A DNA stretch of 64,000 bases, taken from an uncultured Maribacter sp. (GTDB lineage Bacteria; Bacteroidota; Bacteroidia; Flavobacteriales; Flavobacteriaceae). Below the pieces are notes generated by a model that worked only from the letters and a program-made list of their open reading frames with translations, was not told where the DNA came from and ran no database searches. Positions 25,952 through 36,314 of this stretch are shown piece after piece. The first letter of the stretch is position 1. Every line of letters begins with the position of its first letter. The stretch is taken from NCBI GenBank assembly GCA_947498505.1, contig CANMKG010000001.1, positions 434,001-498,000 on the forward strand. The letters run 5' to 3'. Made by a program: the position numbers and the translations under genes.

Positions 25952-25953
25952 TT

Positions 25954-26181
25954 TTACTTATGTGAACCATCACAATACGGAGGGTTACTAGTTAATTTAC
26001 AAGTACATATACTAGCATTTTTTGCGTCATCAACCTGAAAAACTAAACAACCAGGTTTTTCGTGTTTTTTATGTGAACCATCGCAAAACACATTGGTTTC
26101 AGAATGTCCGCAAGTACACCATGCGTATTTTTTATCCTTTTCCAAAGCCAATCTTACAGGACTAAATTTTTTATCGCTCAT
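25954..26181 (-). CDS. Double CDGSH iron-sulfur domain protein
   Basis: This 75-residue protein contains two CDGSH [2Fe-2S] sites: WCTCGHSETNVFCDGSH and ICTCKLTSNPPYCDGSH, each with the Cys3-His ligand set. Two tandem CDGSH motifs without a membrane anchor are typical of bacterial relatives of mammalian MiNT. Such proteins carry redox-active, acid-labile clusters; the exact partner is not known. The gene is transcribed alone toward the terminator at 25918-25951. Confidence 0.93.
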   Translation of the reverse strand: MSDKKFSPVRLALEKDKKYAWCTCGHSETNVFCDGSHKKHEKPGCLVFQVDDAKNASICTCKLTSNPPYCDGSHK

Positions 26182-26323
26182 TTTAATGTTTGTTTTTTAC
26201 AAAATTAAGGGAAACAATAACTCGACTGTATAATCCACTGTAATTTGTATCTAATCCAAATTAATATGCATTTAAATAAAAGTTATATGCTTATTTTAGC
26301 AACTGCACTTTTAAAATTACCCT

Positions 26324-27334
26324 ATGCAAATCAACGATAAATCTGGAATAACTGAGTATAAAGCCAAGGCCAACCGTTACGAAACTATGAAATACATCCG
26401 CTCTGGTAAGAGTGGAGTATTGTTGCCCGCCATTTCATTGGGGTTATGGCATAACTTTGGATTTGTAGATGATTTACATAAGGGTAGAAATATTCTTAGA
26501 GCTGCGTTTGATCTTGGTATTACACATTTAGATTTGGCAAATAATTACGGCCCTCCATATGGTTCAGCAGAGGAAAATTTCGGAACCATTTTTAAAAACG
26601 ATTTTAAAAGTTACCGAGATGAGTTATTTATTGCAACTAAAGCGGGTTATGATATGTGGCCTGGACCATGCGGAAATTGGGGCTCAAGAAAATATTTAAT
26701 TTCCAGCTTAGACCAAAGTTTAAAGCGTATGGGTTTAGACTATGTAGATGTTTTTTACCATCATCGTCCTGACCCAAATACTCCATTAGAAGAAACTATG
26801 GGAGCTTTAGCAGATATCGTTCGTCAAGGGAAAGCATTGTACGTTGGTATTTCTAATTATCAACCTAAAGAAACCGCTGAAGCAGCAGTTTTACTTAAAG
26901 AAATGAAAGTTCCTTTTATCTTGCATCAGGCGAGATATTCCATTTTTGACAGATGGGTGGAAGATGGTTTACTGGATGCTTTAGAAGATAATGGTGTTGG
27001 TTGTATTACCTTTTCTCCATTAGCCCAAGGAATGCTTACAAATAAATATGTAAACGGAATTCCAGATGATTCGCGAGCAGCAAAAAACTTTACCTATTTG
27101 GAACGCGAACAGGTTGAAAACAATCTTTCTAAAATTGAAAACTTAGCAAAAATTGCTAATGAGCGTGGACAAACTCTTTCTCAAATGGCTATTGCATGGT
27201 TATTGAATAGAAAAGCGGTTGCTTCCGTTTTAATTGGGGCAAGTTCGGTACAGCAACTTAAGGAAAACATGGGAGCCTTAAATCAACTAGCTTTTACGGA
27301 TGAAGAACTAAAACTAATTGATAAAAACTCTTAG
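26324..27334 (+). CDS. Aldo/keto reductase, YghZ (glyceraldehyde 3-phosphate reductase) type
   Basis: The 336-residue sequence follows Escherichia coli YghZ closely: GKSGVLLPAISLGLWHNFG, ITHLDLANNYGPPYGSAEENFG, YRDELFIATKAGYDMWPGP and YVGISNYQPKE. The aldo/keto reductase tetrad Asp, Tyr, Lys and His is present (DLANNY, KAGYD, FYHHRPD). YghZ reduces glyceraldehyde 3-phosphate and methylglyoxal with NADPH. The C-terminus is about 15 residues shorter than in E. coli, and its stop overlaps the stop of the convergent membrane protein gene by four bases. Confidence 0.92.
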   Translation: MQINDKSGITEYKAKANRYETMKYIRSGKSGVLLPAISLGLWHNFGFVDDLHKGRNILRAAFDLGITHLDLANNYGPPYGSAEENFGTIFKNDFKSYRDELFIATKAGYDMWPGPCGNWGSRKYLISSLDQSLKRMGLDYVDVFYHHRPDPNTPLEETMGALADIVRQGKALYVGISNYQPKETAEAAVLLKEMKVPFILHQARYSIFDRWVEDGLLDALEDNGVGCITFSPLAQGMLTNKYVNGIPDDSRAAKNFTYLEREQVENNLSKIENLAKIANERGQTLSQMAIAWLLNRKAVASVLIGASSVQQLKENMGALNQLAFTDEELKLIDKNS

Positions 27335-28515
27335 TTTTTTAGTAATCGTATAAATCTAAGAAACTTATACACAAATACCTTAAATACTCTATGTGTAAAG
27401 TATAGATGCGGTTCTATATGTGACCATAATTGAGTAAACTTTTGAGTTATAAGAGCTTTTGTCCTAGACTTGTGCTTTTCATATTGTAAAGCTAAGAATG
27501 AGCATGCAATCATAAACAAAATAGCGCCTAAAATAACATAGATAGGGGATACAGAATGGTTTAAAAATCTATAAATACCAAGTCCCGTAAAACTTCCATA
27601 TAAAATTATAAAGTGAATAATGTATATGGAGAGTGTACTTTGTCCTAATTGTAGTACGGTTTTATTGTTCATGAATTGCCTGAACAGCATAAAAATTGAA
27701 AAAATAACAAGAACATCTCCTAATCGTATAAATAAGTAATTATTATTTTGAATTTCGGTAAACAACTGAATTCCTGTAATTTTTGAAACTCCAAGAAATA
27801 TGGGAGAGGAGGTGAAAATTAACAACAACCCTGTAATAGCTAGTACTAAAATTGTAATGGGGTAAAATTTACTAGCATCCTTATATCTTTTAAAAACAAT
27901 AGATAAAAATCCGCCAAAAGCAGCATATCCAAACCAAGGGATTATGGTAAAAACGGAACCATTAATTTTGGTGAAATAATTAGCAAACAATCGCGGTAAA
28001 AAAGCAAAAGTACTATCAGCATATAAGGGTTCCAGCGTAAACAGTATAACAGCAATACCAAATAAGATTAACGGAAATAAGTATTTTTTACGAGCGCTTG
28101 CTAAAATATAAATGGCAACTATACCAAGAATAGAAAATCCAATACAATGAAGCACATCTACAACATAAAAGGCGTCGTAAAGCTCTCCAATAAAAAGACC
28201 AAAAACGTTAACACGTAGTAAATACCCAATAAAAATAAGCTCTAATCCTCGTTTAATTCCTTTTTTAACTCTTGGGTTATTAAAACCTGTTTCTGGGACT
28301 CTGATTAGTAAATAGGTAAAAATAAAACCAGAGACTGTAAAGAAAACAGGAGCTGTAATTCCTCTAAAATACTTCCAAACATTAAATACTACATTAGAGT
28401 TATCTCTAAAAGCATTATCCAACAAACCATCAATGAAATGCCCTTGCAACATCATTAAAATAGCCCAGGCACGCATTGCGTCTATAAAAAACAGTCTTTT
28501 TTTATTGTTGTCCAT
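27331..28515 (-). CDS. Multi-pass acyltransferase-like membrane protein (HGSNAT/DUF1624 type)
   Basis: A 394-residue protein with about ten hydrophobic segments. The N-terminal RLFFIDAMRAWAILMMLQGHFIDG, with its conserved Arg and His, and the segment FRGITAPVFFTVSGFIFTYL match heparan-alpha-glucosaminide N-acetyltransferase-like (DUF1624) proteins. These are thought to move acyl groups across membranes onto sugars; the acceptor is unknown here. I chose the ATG at 28515, one codon after an alternative TTG. The C-terminal 50 residues are basic. Confidence 0.8.
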   Translation of the reverse strand: MDNNKKRLFFIDAMRAWAILMMLQGHFIDGLLDNAFRDNSNVVFNVWKYFRGITAPVFFTVSGFIFTYLLIRVPETGFNNPRVKKGIKRGLELIFIGYLLRVNVFGLFIGELYDAFYVVDVLHCIGFSILGIVAIYILASARKKYLFPLILFGIAVILFTLEPLYADSTFAFLPRLFANYFTKINGSVFTIIPWFGYAAFGGFLSIVFKRYKDASKFYPITILVLAITGLLLIFTSSPIFLGVSKITGIQLFTEIQNNNYLFIRLGDVLVIFSIFMLFRQFMNNKTVLQLGQSTLSIYIIHFIILYGSFTGLGIYRFLNHSVSPIYVILGAILFMIACSFLALQYEKHKSRTKALITQKFTQLWSHIEPHLYFTHRVFKVFVYKFLRFIRLLKN

Positions 28516-28649
28516 CAATAAATTTAACTTACCGTATCTCGTTGGTTAAAAGCAGGTTTAGCCGCTTTTGCCGCAAAATTACTCAAAATACTGGTTTGTA
28601 AGTAGTATTTGAATTATTTTCGTTGCTCAACCTTGTTATAAACGTACTA

Positions 28650-29183
28650 ATGGCGGAAATATTAGCTTTTGCAGGAAGTAACTCTTCAAAATCAATCAAT
28701 TATAGTTTAGTTAAACATACGGTTTTTGTATTGCAAAATCAGCAAACGCAAGTATTAAACCTAGCCAATTATCCTTTTCCAATGTATAGCGAGGATTATG
28801 AACGAGAAAATGGCTTTTCGAATTCGCTGGTTGAATTTAAAAATGATATTCAGAAAGCTAAAGGTGTTATTATTTCGGTAGCTGAACATAATAGCAATCC
28901 TTCAGCATATTTTAAGAATGTTTTAGATTGGTTATCAAGATTAGAACGTAACTGTTTTGAAGGAACAAAAGTGTTGTTAATGGCTACTTCTCCCGGAAAA
29001 AGAGGAGGTATTGGTGCTTTGGGAGTAATAGAGGGAATGTTGCCTAGAATGGGAGCGGAGATAGTTTCTACCTTTTCTTTACCCAGTTTTCATACGAATT
29101 TTGATGCTGAAAAAGGGATTCTAGACGCAGATTTGGCGAATACCCACAAACAAGCTATTGAAACTTTTTTATCAAAATTGTAA
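28650..29183 (+). CDS. NADPH-dependent FMN reductase-like flavoprotein
   Basis: From the ATG at 28650 this 177-residue protein has the flavodoxin-like FMN-binding loop AFAGSNSSKSINYSLV, then VISVAEHNSNPSAYFKNVLDWLSR and LMATSPGKRGGIGALG. The NADPH-dependent FMN reductase family reduces free flavin or quinones. A TTG nine codons upstream is possible but leaves a poor N-terminus. It begins a closely spaced plus-strand series: pabB-like, tilS and dsbD. Confidence 0.85.
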   Translation: MAEILAFAGSNSSKSINYSLVKHTVFVLQNQQTQVLNLANYPFPMYSEDYERENGFSNSLVEFKNDIQKAKGVIISVAEHNSNPSAYFKNVLDWLSRLERNCFEGTKVLLMATSPGKRGGIGALGVIEGMLPRMGAEIVSTFSLPSFHTNFDAEKGILDADLANTHKQAIETFLSKL

Positions 29184-29190
29184 ACATATA

Positions 29191-30489
29191 TTGAGAAAAA
29201 AAGTTTCTTTTCCAGTTCAAAATCTTCCTCAATTTAAAGAAAATCTTTTGGGTTGGGCTCAGCAGTATTCTGAAATTACTTGGCTAGATAGCAATAATAC
29301 AGCATCACAATATAGTTCTTTTGATGCTTTACTTGCTGTAGACGGTTTAACTGTACTACAAACAGATACTCAAAATGCTTTTAGTGATTTAAAAGAATAT
29401 CAAAAGAGTGTTAACGACTATATTTTTGGCTATTTATCATATGATTTAAAAAATGATACTGAGGTTCTTTATTCTAGAAATACAGATGGACTAAAATTTC
29501 CAGACTTGTTTTTTTTTCAACCTAAAAAAATTATTCAAATTGTTGGAGACAAAGCTCATTTTGAATATTTAAACATGGTTGCTGATGAAATTGCGGATGA
29601 TTTTAAAAGCATAAGCAATGGAAAATACACACTTGATACGGTTGAGACTACCAAGAATGTAAAGATTAGGCTTAGCATATTTAAAGACGAGTATTTTAGA
29701 CGTGTAAGCCAGATGTTAAGCCACATTCATCGAGGTGATATTTATGAAGCAAATTTTTGTCAGGAGTTTTTTGCTAGAGAAACATCTATAGATGCTTACA
29801 ATACTTACTTAAAATTAAATAGCATTTCAAAAGCTCCATTTTCGTCTTTTTTTAAGTGTAATGATAAATATGCTTTAAGCGCCTCTCCAGAACGATATAT
29901 CAAAAAGGTAGGAAATAAAGTTATTTCTCAACCTATAAAGGGGACAGCAAAGCGTTCTAAAAATGAAGAAGAAGATAGTGTTCTAAAAAACAGTTTGGCA
30001 AACGATAAAAAGGAACGGGCAGAAAACATTATGATTGTTGATTTGGTTCGGAACGATTTATCTAAAAGTGCTCTAAAAGGGAGTGTAACGGTTGAAGAGC
30101 TTTGTAAAGTATATTCTTTTGAACAAGTACATCAAATGATTTCTACCATTTCCGCAAATGTATCAGAAGAAAAAAATCCTGTTGAAATTATCCAAGAAAC
30201 CTTTCCAATGGGTAGTATGACAGGCGCTCCAAAAATTGCGGCAATGAAAATTATTGAGAAACTAGAGCCCTTTAAAAGAGGATTGTATAGTGGAGCTATT
30301 GGATATTTTACTCCAGATGGCGATTTTGATTTTAATGTTGTAATACGCAGTATTTTGTATAACGCCTCCGAAGAATACGTTTCTTACGCTGTTGGTGGTG
30401 CTATAACTGCTAAATCTGTTCCCGAAAAAGAATACGAAGAATGCTTGTTAAAGGCAAAAGCCATGAGACAGGTACTGGAGAACAACTAG
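29191..30489 (+). CDS. pabB: Aminodeoxychorismate synthase component I (chorismate-binding protein)
   Basis: The protein has the chorismate-binding core: [42 protein letters not shown]-free [15 protein letters not shown], and [19 protein letters not shown]. PabB aminates chorismate with glutamine amidotransferase PabA on the route to folate; anthranilate synthase component I is the close alternative. The lack of neighbouring trp genes favours PabB. The frame is open further upstream into the FMN reductase gene; I chose the TTG at 29191, eight bases after that stop, because [14 protein letters not shown] is a natural N-terminus. Length is 432 residues. Confidence 0.82.
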   Translation: MRKKVSFPVQNLPQFKENLLGWAQQYSEITWLDSNNTASQYSSFDALLAVDGLTVLQTDTQNAFSDLKEYQKSVNDYIFGYLSYDLKNDTEVLYSRNTDGLKFPDLFFFQPKKIIQIVGDKAHFEYLNMVADEIADDFKSISNGKYTLDTVETTKNVKIRLSIFKDEYFRRVSQMLSHIHRGDIYEANFCQEFFARETSIDAYNTYLKLNSISKAPFSSFFKCNDKYALSASPERYIKKVGNKVISQPIKGTAKRSKNEEEDSVLKNSLANDKKERAENIMIVDLVRNDLSKSALKGSVTVEELCKVYSFEQVHQMISTISANVSEEKNPVEIIQETFPMGSMTGAPKIAAMKIIEKLEPFKRGLYSGAIGYFTPDGDFDFNVVIRSILYNASEEYVSYAVGGAITAKSVPEKEYEECLLKAKAMRQVLENN

Positions 30490-30513
30490 TACATTATTAA
30501 CTATCTTTACCAA

Positions 30514-31821
30514 GTGTATAATCGGTTTAAATCACATATAGATACTAACTTCCCAGAACTTAAGAAAAACAAGTTTTTGTTAGCCTGTAGTGGTGGTGTA
30601 GATAGTGTGGTTTTAGCACATTTGTGCCATGCATCAAATTTAGATTTCGCCATTGCGCATTGTAATTTTAAGCTAAGAGCTCAAGAAAGTGATGAAGACC
30701 AATCTTTTGTTCAGAACTTAGCTGATGACCTAAAAGTAGATTGTTTTATCACACAATTTGATACTAAAAAATATGCTGAAGAGCATAAAACGTCAATACA
30801 AATTGCAGCAAGAGAGCTTAGGTATACCTGGTTTGCTGAAATTCAAAAAATAAATAATATTCCAATTCTTACTACAGCTCATCATGCAGATGATGACCTA
30901 GAAACATTTATTATTAATCTTTCTAGAGGTACAGGAATAAACGGTTTAACTGGAATACCAAAACAAAACACTAGTCTTGCGAGACCCTTGCTAAATTTTT
31001 CAAGAGAACAAATTTTAGCATTTGCTAATGCTCAAAAAATCAATTGGAGAGAAGATGCTTCTAATAACGACACCAAATATCTCAGGAATAAAGTAAGACA
31101 TAAAATAGTTCCATTGCTAAAAGAGTTACATCCTACTTTTTTGCAAAACTTTCTAAAAACACAAGAATTTCTTAATCAAACTGCTTACGTTACAGAAGCG
31201 CATATTGAAAGTTTAAAAGAACAGATTTTTGTATCTGATGACGATGTTATTCGGATAGATGTAAAAAAAATAAAAGAGTTAACACCGATAAAATATTATG
31301 TTCACGCACTTTTTAACGATTATAATTTTAAAGAGTGGGATAATGTTATTGACCTTTTAACCGCAATGAGTGGCAAAGAAATATATTCTAGAACGCATAA
31401 GCTGGTTAAGGATCGCGATTACTTATTATTGAGTAAAATTGAATCTGAAGAGAATAGTTCATACAAAGTCCAAAAGAACTGTACGTTTCTAAAAGAACCT
31501 ATTCAAATAACCATTAGGGAAGTAAAAGCGTTGGAACAAGTAACTAGTGATGCACTATATGTAGATAAAAAAACGTTAAAATATCCACTAGTTGTAAGAA
31601 AATGGGAAGAAGGCGACTATTTTTACCCATTAGGAATGAAAGGCAAAAAAAAAGTAGCTAAGTTTTTTAAAGATGAAAAAATAGACATCATTTCAAAACA
31701 AAAACAATGGTTGCTTTGTTCCGATAATAAAATTGTCTGGGTCATTGGAAAGCGAGCTGATGACCGATTTAAAATAACAGATGCTACTAAAAGTATTTTA
31801 AAATTTGAAGTAATTAAATGA
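30514..31821 (+). CDS. tilS: tRNA(Ile)-lysidine synthase
   Basis: TilS changes C34 of the tRNA-Ile CAU anticodon to lysidine using ATP and lysine. The PP-loop is LACSGGVDSVVLAHL near residue 25, followed by IAHCNFKLRAQESDEDQ and LTTAHHADDDLETFIINLSRGTG. The C-terminal tRNA-binding domain ends the 435-residue protein (GDYFYPLGMKGKKKVAKFFKDEKI). The start is a GTG at 30514. A TATCTTTA sequence (30502-30509) immediately before it resembles a -7 box, so an additional internal promoter is possible. The stop overlaps the dsbD-like start (ATGA). Confidence 0.95.
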   Translation: MYNRFKSHIDTNFPELKKNKFLLACSGGVDSVVLAHLCHASNLDFAIAHCNFKLRAQESDEDQSFVQNLADDLKVDCFITQFDTKKYAEEHKTSIQIAARELRYTWFAEIQKINNIPILTTAHHADDDLETFIINLSRGTGINGLTGIPKQNTSLARPLLNFSREQILAFANAQKINWREDASNNDTKYLRNKVRHKIVPLLKELHPTFLQNFLKTQEFLNQTAYVTEAHIESLKEQIFVSDDDVIRIDVKKIKELTPIKYYVHALFNDYNFKEWDNVIDLLTAMSGKEIYSRTHKLVKDRDYLLLSKIESEENSSYKVQKNCTFLKEPIQITIREVKALEQVTSDALYVDKKTLKYPLVVRKWEEGDYFYPLGMKGKKKVAKFFKDEKIDIISKQKQWLLCSDNKIVWVIGKRADDRFKITDATKSILKFEVIK

Positions 31822-33824
31822 AGTATTTAAAGTTTACCATATTACTAGTATTTATTAACCTTTCGGTGTTTTCGCAAGATGACGAAAACCCTATTTTATG
31901 GTCGCATACTAGTGAAAAAATATCGGAGACCGAATACGAACTAACGATTACAGCAAAAATTCACGACGAATGGCATTTATATTCACAACATACTGCGGAT
32001 GGAGGTTCACTACCAACTGAATTTACCTATAATAAACTTAATGAAGATTATGAGTTAATTGGTAAAACAACAGAAAGTGAAACTGAGACCGTTTTTAGTG
32101 ATGTGTTTGAAGTTGATGAAACGTTTTTTAAAGAAAAAGCAATATTCACTCAAAAAATTAGAATATTAAAACCTGATGTAAAGCAAATAGATTTTGGTAT
32201 TTTTTATCAGGTTTGTAAAGAAGTATGTCTTACACAGGAAAGAAATTTTGTTTTTTCTTTAACAGGGGATGAAGTCTCCGTTGCTAAAAAAAAGATTGAC
32301 GAAAGAAGTTTAGCACTTAGTGCAGTTTTAAAATTAGACTTAAAGAATAAAGCATATTTAGAAAAAGATGAAACGCTAGTAAAAGAAACCTCTAGTTTAT
32401 GGATGATTTTTGGATTAGGTTTTATAGGAGGGTTAATCGCATTACTTACACCATGTGTATTTCCAATGATTCCATTAACTGTTTCTTTTTTCACCAAGAG
32501 CTCGCAAAAAAAATCTGAAGGCATTAAAAATGCATTGCTATATGGTTTTTTTATTGTTTTAATTTACTTTTTATTAAGCCTCCCATTTCATTTATTTGAC
32601 TCTGTGGATTCGCAAATACTAAACAGCATAGCAACAAACATCTGGTTAAACTTACTCTTCTTTGTAATTTTCATGTTTTTTGCATTTTCGTTTTTTGGGT
32701 ACTATGAGTTAACGCTACCTAGTTCATGGGCAAATAAAATGGATGCTGCTTCATCAAAAGCAGGAGGAGCGCTTGGTATATTTTTTATGGCAATTACGCT
32801 TGCCATAGTATCTTTTTCTTGTACGGGGCCTATTCTGGGAGGATTGTTAGGTAGCACAACACTTGCAATTGGTGATGTTGCCACAAATTTATCGGCTGGA
32901 ATGACCGGGTTTGGCGTGGCTTTGGGCTTACCATTTGCTTTATTTGCACTTTTTCCTGCTTGGTTAAATTCACTTCCAAAATCTGGAGGATGGATGACAA
33001 CTGTGAAAGTTGTTTTAGGGTTTTTAGAAATAGGCCTAGCATTAAAGTTTTTATCAAATGCCGATTTAGTAGGACATTGGGGCATATTAAAAAGAGAAAT
33101 ATTTATTGGTATTTGGTTAATCTTGGCGTTGTTAATGATGCTCTATTTGTTTGGAGTTTTTAGATTTCCGCACGATGAGTGCAAACAAAAAATATCTGTT
33201 GCTAGAAAAGGAGTAGGGGTGTTAACTTTAGCTTTTACAATTTATTTAAGTTTAGGACTCACAAAAATTTCTAATTTAAAATTATTAAGTGGCTTTCCTC
33301 CTCCAGATTTCTATAGCATTTTTGAAAAGGAGACAGATTGTCCACTTGGATTGGATTGCTATAAAGATTTTGATGAAGGTTTAGCAGAAGCAAAAAAGAA
33401 AAATAAGCCCATTTTACTAGATTTTACAGGTTGGGCATGTGTTAACTGTAGAAAAATGGAAGAAAATGTATGGAGCGACCCTAAAGTTTATAATCAACTT
33501 AAAGAAAACTTTATATTAATATCGCTGTATACTGATGACCGTCAAGAACTTCCTAAAGAGCAGCAGTTCAATTTTCAGTTTAATTCTGGTAGAATAAAAA
33601 CCATTGAGACCATTGCGCACAAATGGGGAACTTTTCAGGAAGCTAACTTTAATAAAGTATCCCAGCCCTTTTACGTATTGTTGTCTCCTGACCTGGAAAT
33701 TTTAAACACACCTATGCAAAACACCGATGTAGATACCTATTTCAATTGGCTATCTAAAGGAGTTTCAAATTTTAACAAAAAAAGTAAAGCCTTAGGTTAC
33801 TCAGAATCAAACTCTCTAGAATAA
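31818..33824 (+). CDS. DsbD-family thiol:disulfide interchange protein
   Basis: The 668-residue protein has a signal peptide (SVFSQ cleavage), an N-terminal DsbD-alpha-like domain with the CKEVC pair, and about eight membrane segments with conserved cysteines in LTPCVFPMIPLT and FSCTGPILGG. The C-terminal thioredoxin domain has the redox motif GWACVNCRKME (CVNC). This is the full three-part DsbD layout, moving electrons from cytoplasmic thioredoxin to the periplasm, for example for cytochrome c maturation. It overlaps tilS by four bases. Confidence 0.92.
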   Translation: MKYLKFTILLVFINLSVFSQDDENPILWSHTSEKISETEYELTITAKIHDEWHLYSQHTADGGSLPTEFTYNKLNEDYELIGKTTESETETVFSDVFEVDETFFKEKAIFTQKIRILKPDVKQIDFGIFYQVCKEVCLTQERNFVFSLTGDEVSVAKKKIDERSLALSAVLKLDLKNKAYLEKDETLVKETSSLWMIFGLGFIGGLIALLTPCVFPMIPLTVSFFTKSSQKKSEGIKNALLYGFFIVLIYFLLSLPFHLFDSVDSQILNSIATNIWLNLLFFVIFMFFAFSFFGYYELTLPSSWANKMDAASSKAGGALGIFFMAITLAIVSFSCTGPILGGLLGSTTLAIGDVATNLSAGMTGFGVALGLPFALFALFPAWLNSLPKSGGWMTTVKVVLGFLEIGLALKFLSNADLVGHWGILKREIFIGIWLILALLMMLYLFGVFRFPHDECKQKISVARKGVGVLTLAFTIYLSLGLTKISNLKLLSGFPPPDFYSIFEKETDCPLGLDCYKDFDEGLAEAKKKNKPILLDFTGWACVNCRKMEENVWSDPKVYNQLKENFILISLYTDDRQELPKEQQFNFQFNSGRIKTIETIAHKWGTFQEANFNKVSQPFYVLLSPDLEILNTPMQNTDVDTYFNWLSKGVSNFNKKSKALGYSESNSLE

Positions 33825-33860
33825 TCCCTGTTTTAAGCTCTTTTTTTATCCTTTAAATTC

Positions 33861-33872
33861 CGTTATCTTTAG
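33861..33872 (+). promoter_or_regulatory. Possible -7 box before the penicillin acylase gene
   Basis: TATCTTTA at 33864-33871 matches the TAnnTTTG consensus in all but the last position and lies about 38 bases before the ATG at 33910. No clear -33 element; weak. Confidence 0.25.
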
Positions 33873-33909
33873 TACTGCTGCAAAACCAAATCTGAGTGGC
33901 ATTATTTAA

Positions 33910-36306
33910 ATGAGGAAGTTAAAAAAAATAGGAAAAATTATAGTTGCCTTGCTGTTGCTAATAGCCATGGCATTGCTTGTGGTTGTGTATACATTAAAAC
34001 CAAAGTATAGCGGTGAAAAAAAACTGGTGAACCTATCTAACCAGGTTGAAGTTTATTACGATACTTATGGTATTCCTCATATTTACGGTAAAAACGAAAT
34101 CGACGCCTATAGAGCTTTTGGGTATGTACATGCGCAAGACCGCTTATGGCAAATGGAAATTCTAAGAAGAATAGCTAGTGGAAGACTGTCTGAAGTTTTT
34201 GGAGAAAAATTAATTGGAACAGATAAGTTTTTTTTGGCATTGGGTATTGATGAGGAAAGTATTAAAGCAGCCAATGCTCTTGATAAAAAAAGTGAAACTT
34301 ATGCTTTATCGCAGGCATATTTAGATGGTATAAATCAGTTTCTTAATGAAGGGCCTACACCTGTAGAGTTTTATTTAACAGGTGTTGAAAAAAAACCTTT
34401 TACACTTAAAGACATTTATAACACCATGGGATATATGGCTTTTAGTTTTGCCATGGCGCATAAGACCGACCCACTTTTGAGTAATGTTAAAAACGAATTG
34501 GGTGATGAATATGTAAACGATTTACTTTTTCCGAATAAAGAGTTTCCTGCTTTAATATTAAAAAATCACAAAACTGAACCTTCCGATTCCGTTAAAAACA
34601 ACATTGTTGCTACGGTGAATAAGGCACTCGGTGCATTAGCTATTCCTTTATTTGAAGGTAGTAATAGTTGGGTAATTTCTCCTGAAAAGACAAAAAATAG
34701 TAAGGTAATATTTGCAAATGACCCTCATATAGGTTTTTCGCAACCCTCGGTTTGGTATGAGGCACATTTAAGTTCGCCTACCTACGAAAAATATGGTTAT
34801 CACCTTGGTGGTGTTCCGTTTCCGTTGTTAGCTCATGATAGAAATTTAGCTTACGGTATGACCATGTTTGAGAATGATGATGTAGATTTTTATTACGAAA
34901 AACAACATCCAACCGATAGTACCAAGTATAAATCAGATACCATTTGGAAAACTTATGAAGTAAAAACTAAAACTATTAAAGTTAAAGATATAGCCCCGGT
35001 TTCCTTTACATACAAAAAAACAGAACGAGGCCCTGTTTTAAATGGAATTATGAACCAAATTGATGGGGAGAAAAACCCAATTTCAATGTGGTGGACATAT
35101 ACCAACGTTAAAAATGAGGTTATGGATGCTGTATACGAAATGTCACATGCCGAAAATATTACTCAGTTTCAAAATGCACTACCCAAAATACATGCTCCAG
35201 GATTAAGCATAATGTATGGTGATGCCAAAGGTAATGTTGGGAGATGGGGAACAGCAAAATTATATGAGATTCCAGATAGCACGAATACGAAACTGATATT
35301 GCCATATAACGCTAAACTTGGTACATCAAAACAATATTTAGACTTTAATCATAATCCAAGTGCAATTAACCCACCATGGAAATATGTTTATTCAGCCAAT
35401 AACCAACAAGATTCTGTGACTGGAAGCTTATATCCTGGATATTATTTACCCGATAATAGAGCAAAGCGTATTGTTAGTTTATTAGAGCCTAAAAATGACT
35501 GGACAAAAAATGAGGTTAGTAAAATGATTATTGATGCAAACTCTCCCGTGCATACAGCTGTCATTACCGATTTGCAAAAACTCATTGATTTTAAGGCTTA
35601 TCCTGACATTCGGTTGGATGTTTTGGACAAATTATATGCTTGGAATGGCGAAAATCAGATTGACAATGTGGAGCCAACAATTTATCATGCTTGGATTTAT
35701 AGCATTTTAAAAAATACGTTTAAAGATGAATTAGGAAACGAAAAGTTTGAACAACTTTTGTCCACGCATTTAGTTAAGAAAACAATAGCACCTATTATAA
35801 CCAAAGAAAATTCAGTTTGGTGGGATAATACTAAAACGGATACTCTTGAAACTAAAAAGCACATTATAAACACCTCACTTATTCAAGCCGTTAGTCAATT
35901 AGAAAAGCGTTTTGGAAAGGATGTTTCCGGCTGGAAGTGGCGTAAAGTGCATACATTAGAACATGAGCATCCTATAGGTCAGGTAGACGCTTTACGATCA
36001 TTCTTTAATGTAGGTCCGTTTGCCGTTAATGGCACAAGAGAGGTTATTAATAATATGGGGTTTACTTACACTGAGAATGGTAACTACAAAGTAGGTTCTG
36101 GTCCATCAACAAGAAGAATAATTGATTTTTCTGATATAGAAAACAGTTTAAGTATACTGCCAACTGGGCAATCAGGAAATCCTTTTAGTAAACACTATGA
36201 GGATCAAGCTACTATGTATAATAATGGCGAATTTAGAAAAATGATGCTCAATGAAAAGGGAATAAAATCAACTTCAAAATCTTTACTTATATTTACCACA
36301 AACTAA
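33910..36306 (+). CDS. Penicillin acylase-family (Ntn-hydrolase) amidase
   Basis: The 798-residue precursor has an N-terminal signal anchor (KIIVALLLLIAMALLVVVY). It then has an alpha-chain region (VYYDTYGIPHIYGKNEIDAYRAFGYVHAQDRLWQME) and the beta-chain start SNSWVIS, where Ser251 would become the N-terminal nucleophile after self-cleavage. ANDPHIGFSQPSVWYEAHL follows. These are clear marks of the penicillin amidase/acyl-homoserine-lactone acylase family. The natural substrate could be an acyl amide such as an N-acyl homoserine lactone, but this is not readable. yifB follows after eight bases. Confidence 0.92.
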   Translation: MRKLKKIGKIIVALLLLIAMALLVVVYTLKPKYSGEKKLVNLSNQVEVYYDTYGIPHIYGKNEIDAYRAFGYVHAQDRLWQMEILRRIASGRLSEVFGEKLIGTDKFFLALGIDEESIKAANALDKKSETYALSQAYLDGINQFLNEGPTPVEFYLTGVEKKPFTLKDIYNTMGYMAFSFAMAHKTDPLLSNVKNELGDEYVNDLLFPNKEFPALILKNHKTEPSDSVKNNIVATVNKALGALAIPLFEGSNSWVISPEKTKNSKVIFANDPHIGFSQPSVWYEAHLSSPTYEKYGYHLGGVPFPLLAHDRNLAYGMTMFENDDVDFYYEKQHPTDSTKYKSDTIWKTYEVKTKTIKVKDIAPVSFTYKKTERGPVLNGIMNQIDGEKNPISMWWTYTNVKNEVMDAVYEMSHAENITQFQNALPKIHAPGLSIMYGDAKGNVGRWGTAKLYEIPDSTNTKLILPYNAKLGTSKQYLDFNHNPSAINPPWKYVYSANNQQDSVTGSLYPGYYLPDNRAKRIVSLLEPKNDWTKNEVSKMIIDANSPVHTAVITDLQKLIDFKAYPDIRLDVLDKLYAWNGENQIDNVEPTIYHAWIYSILKNTFKDELGNEKFEQLLSTHLVKKTIAPIITKENSVWWDNTKTDTLETKKHIINTSLIQAVSQLEKRFGKDVSGWKWRKVHTLEHEHPIGQVDALRSFFNVGPFAVNGTREVINNMGFTYTENGNYKVGSGPSTRRIIDFSDIENSLSILPTGQSGNPFSKHYEDQATMYNNGEFRKMMLNEKGIKSTSKSLLIFTTN

Positions 36307-36314
36307 CCAGGTAA

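Noticed and set aside
30502-30516. Leaderless start of tilS from a TATCTTTA box
   Set aside because: The predicted transcription start would fall at or just past the GTG start codon, and the -33 element is missing; co-transcription from pabB is simpler.
32702-33085. 127-codon minus-strand frame
   Set aside because: Antisense to the membrane domain of the dsbD-like gene, with no family motif.
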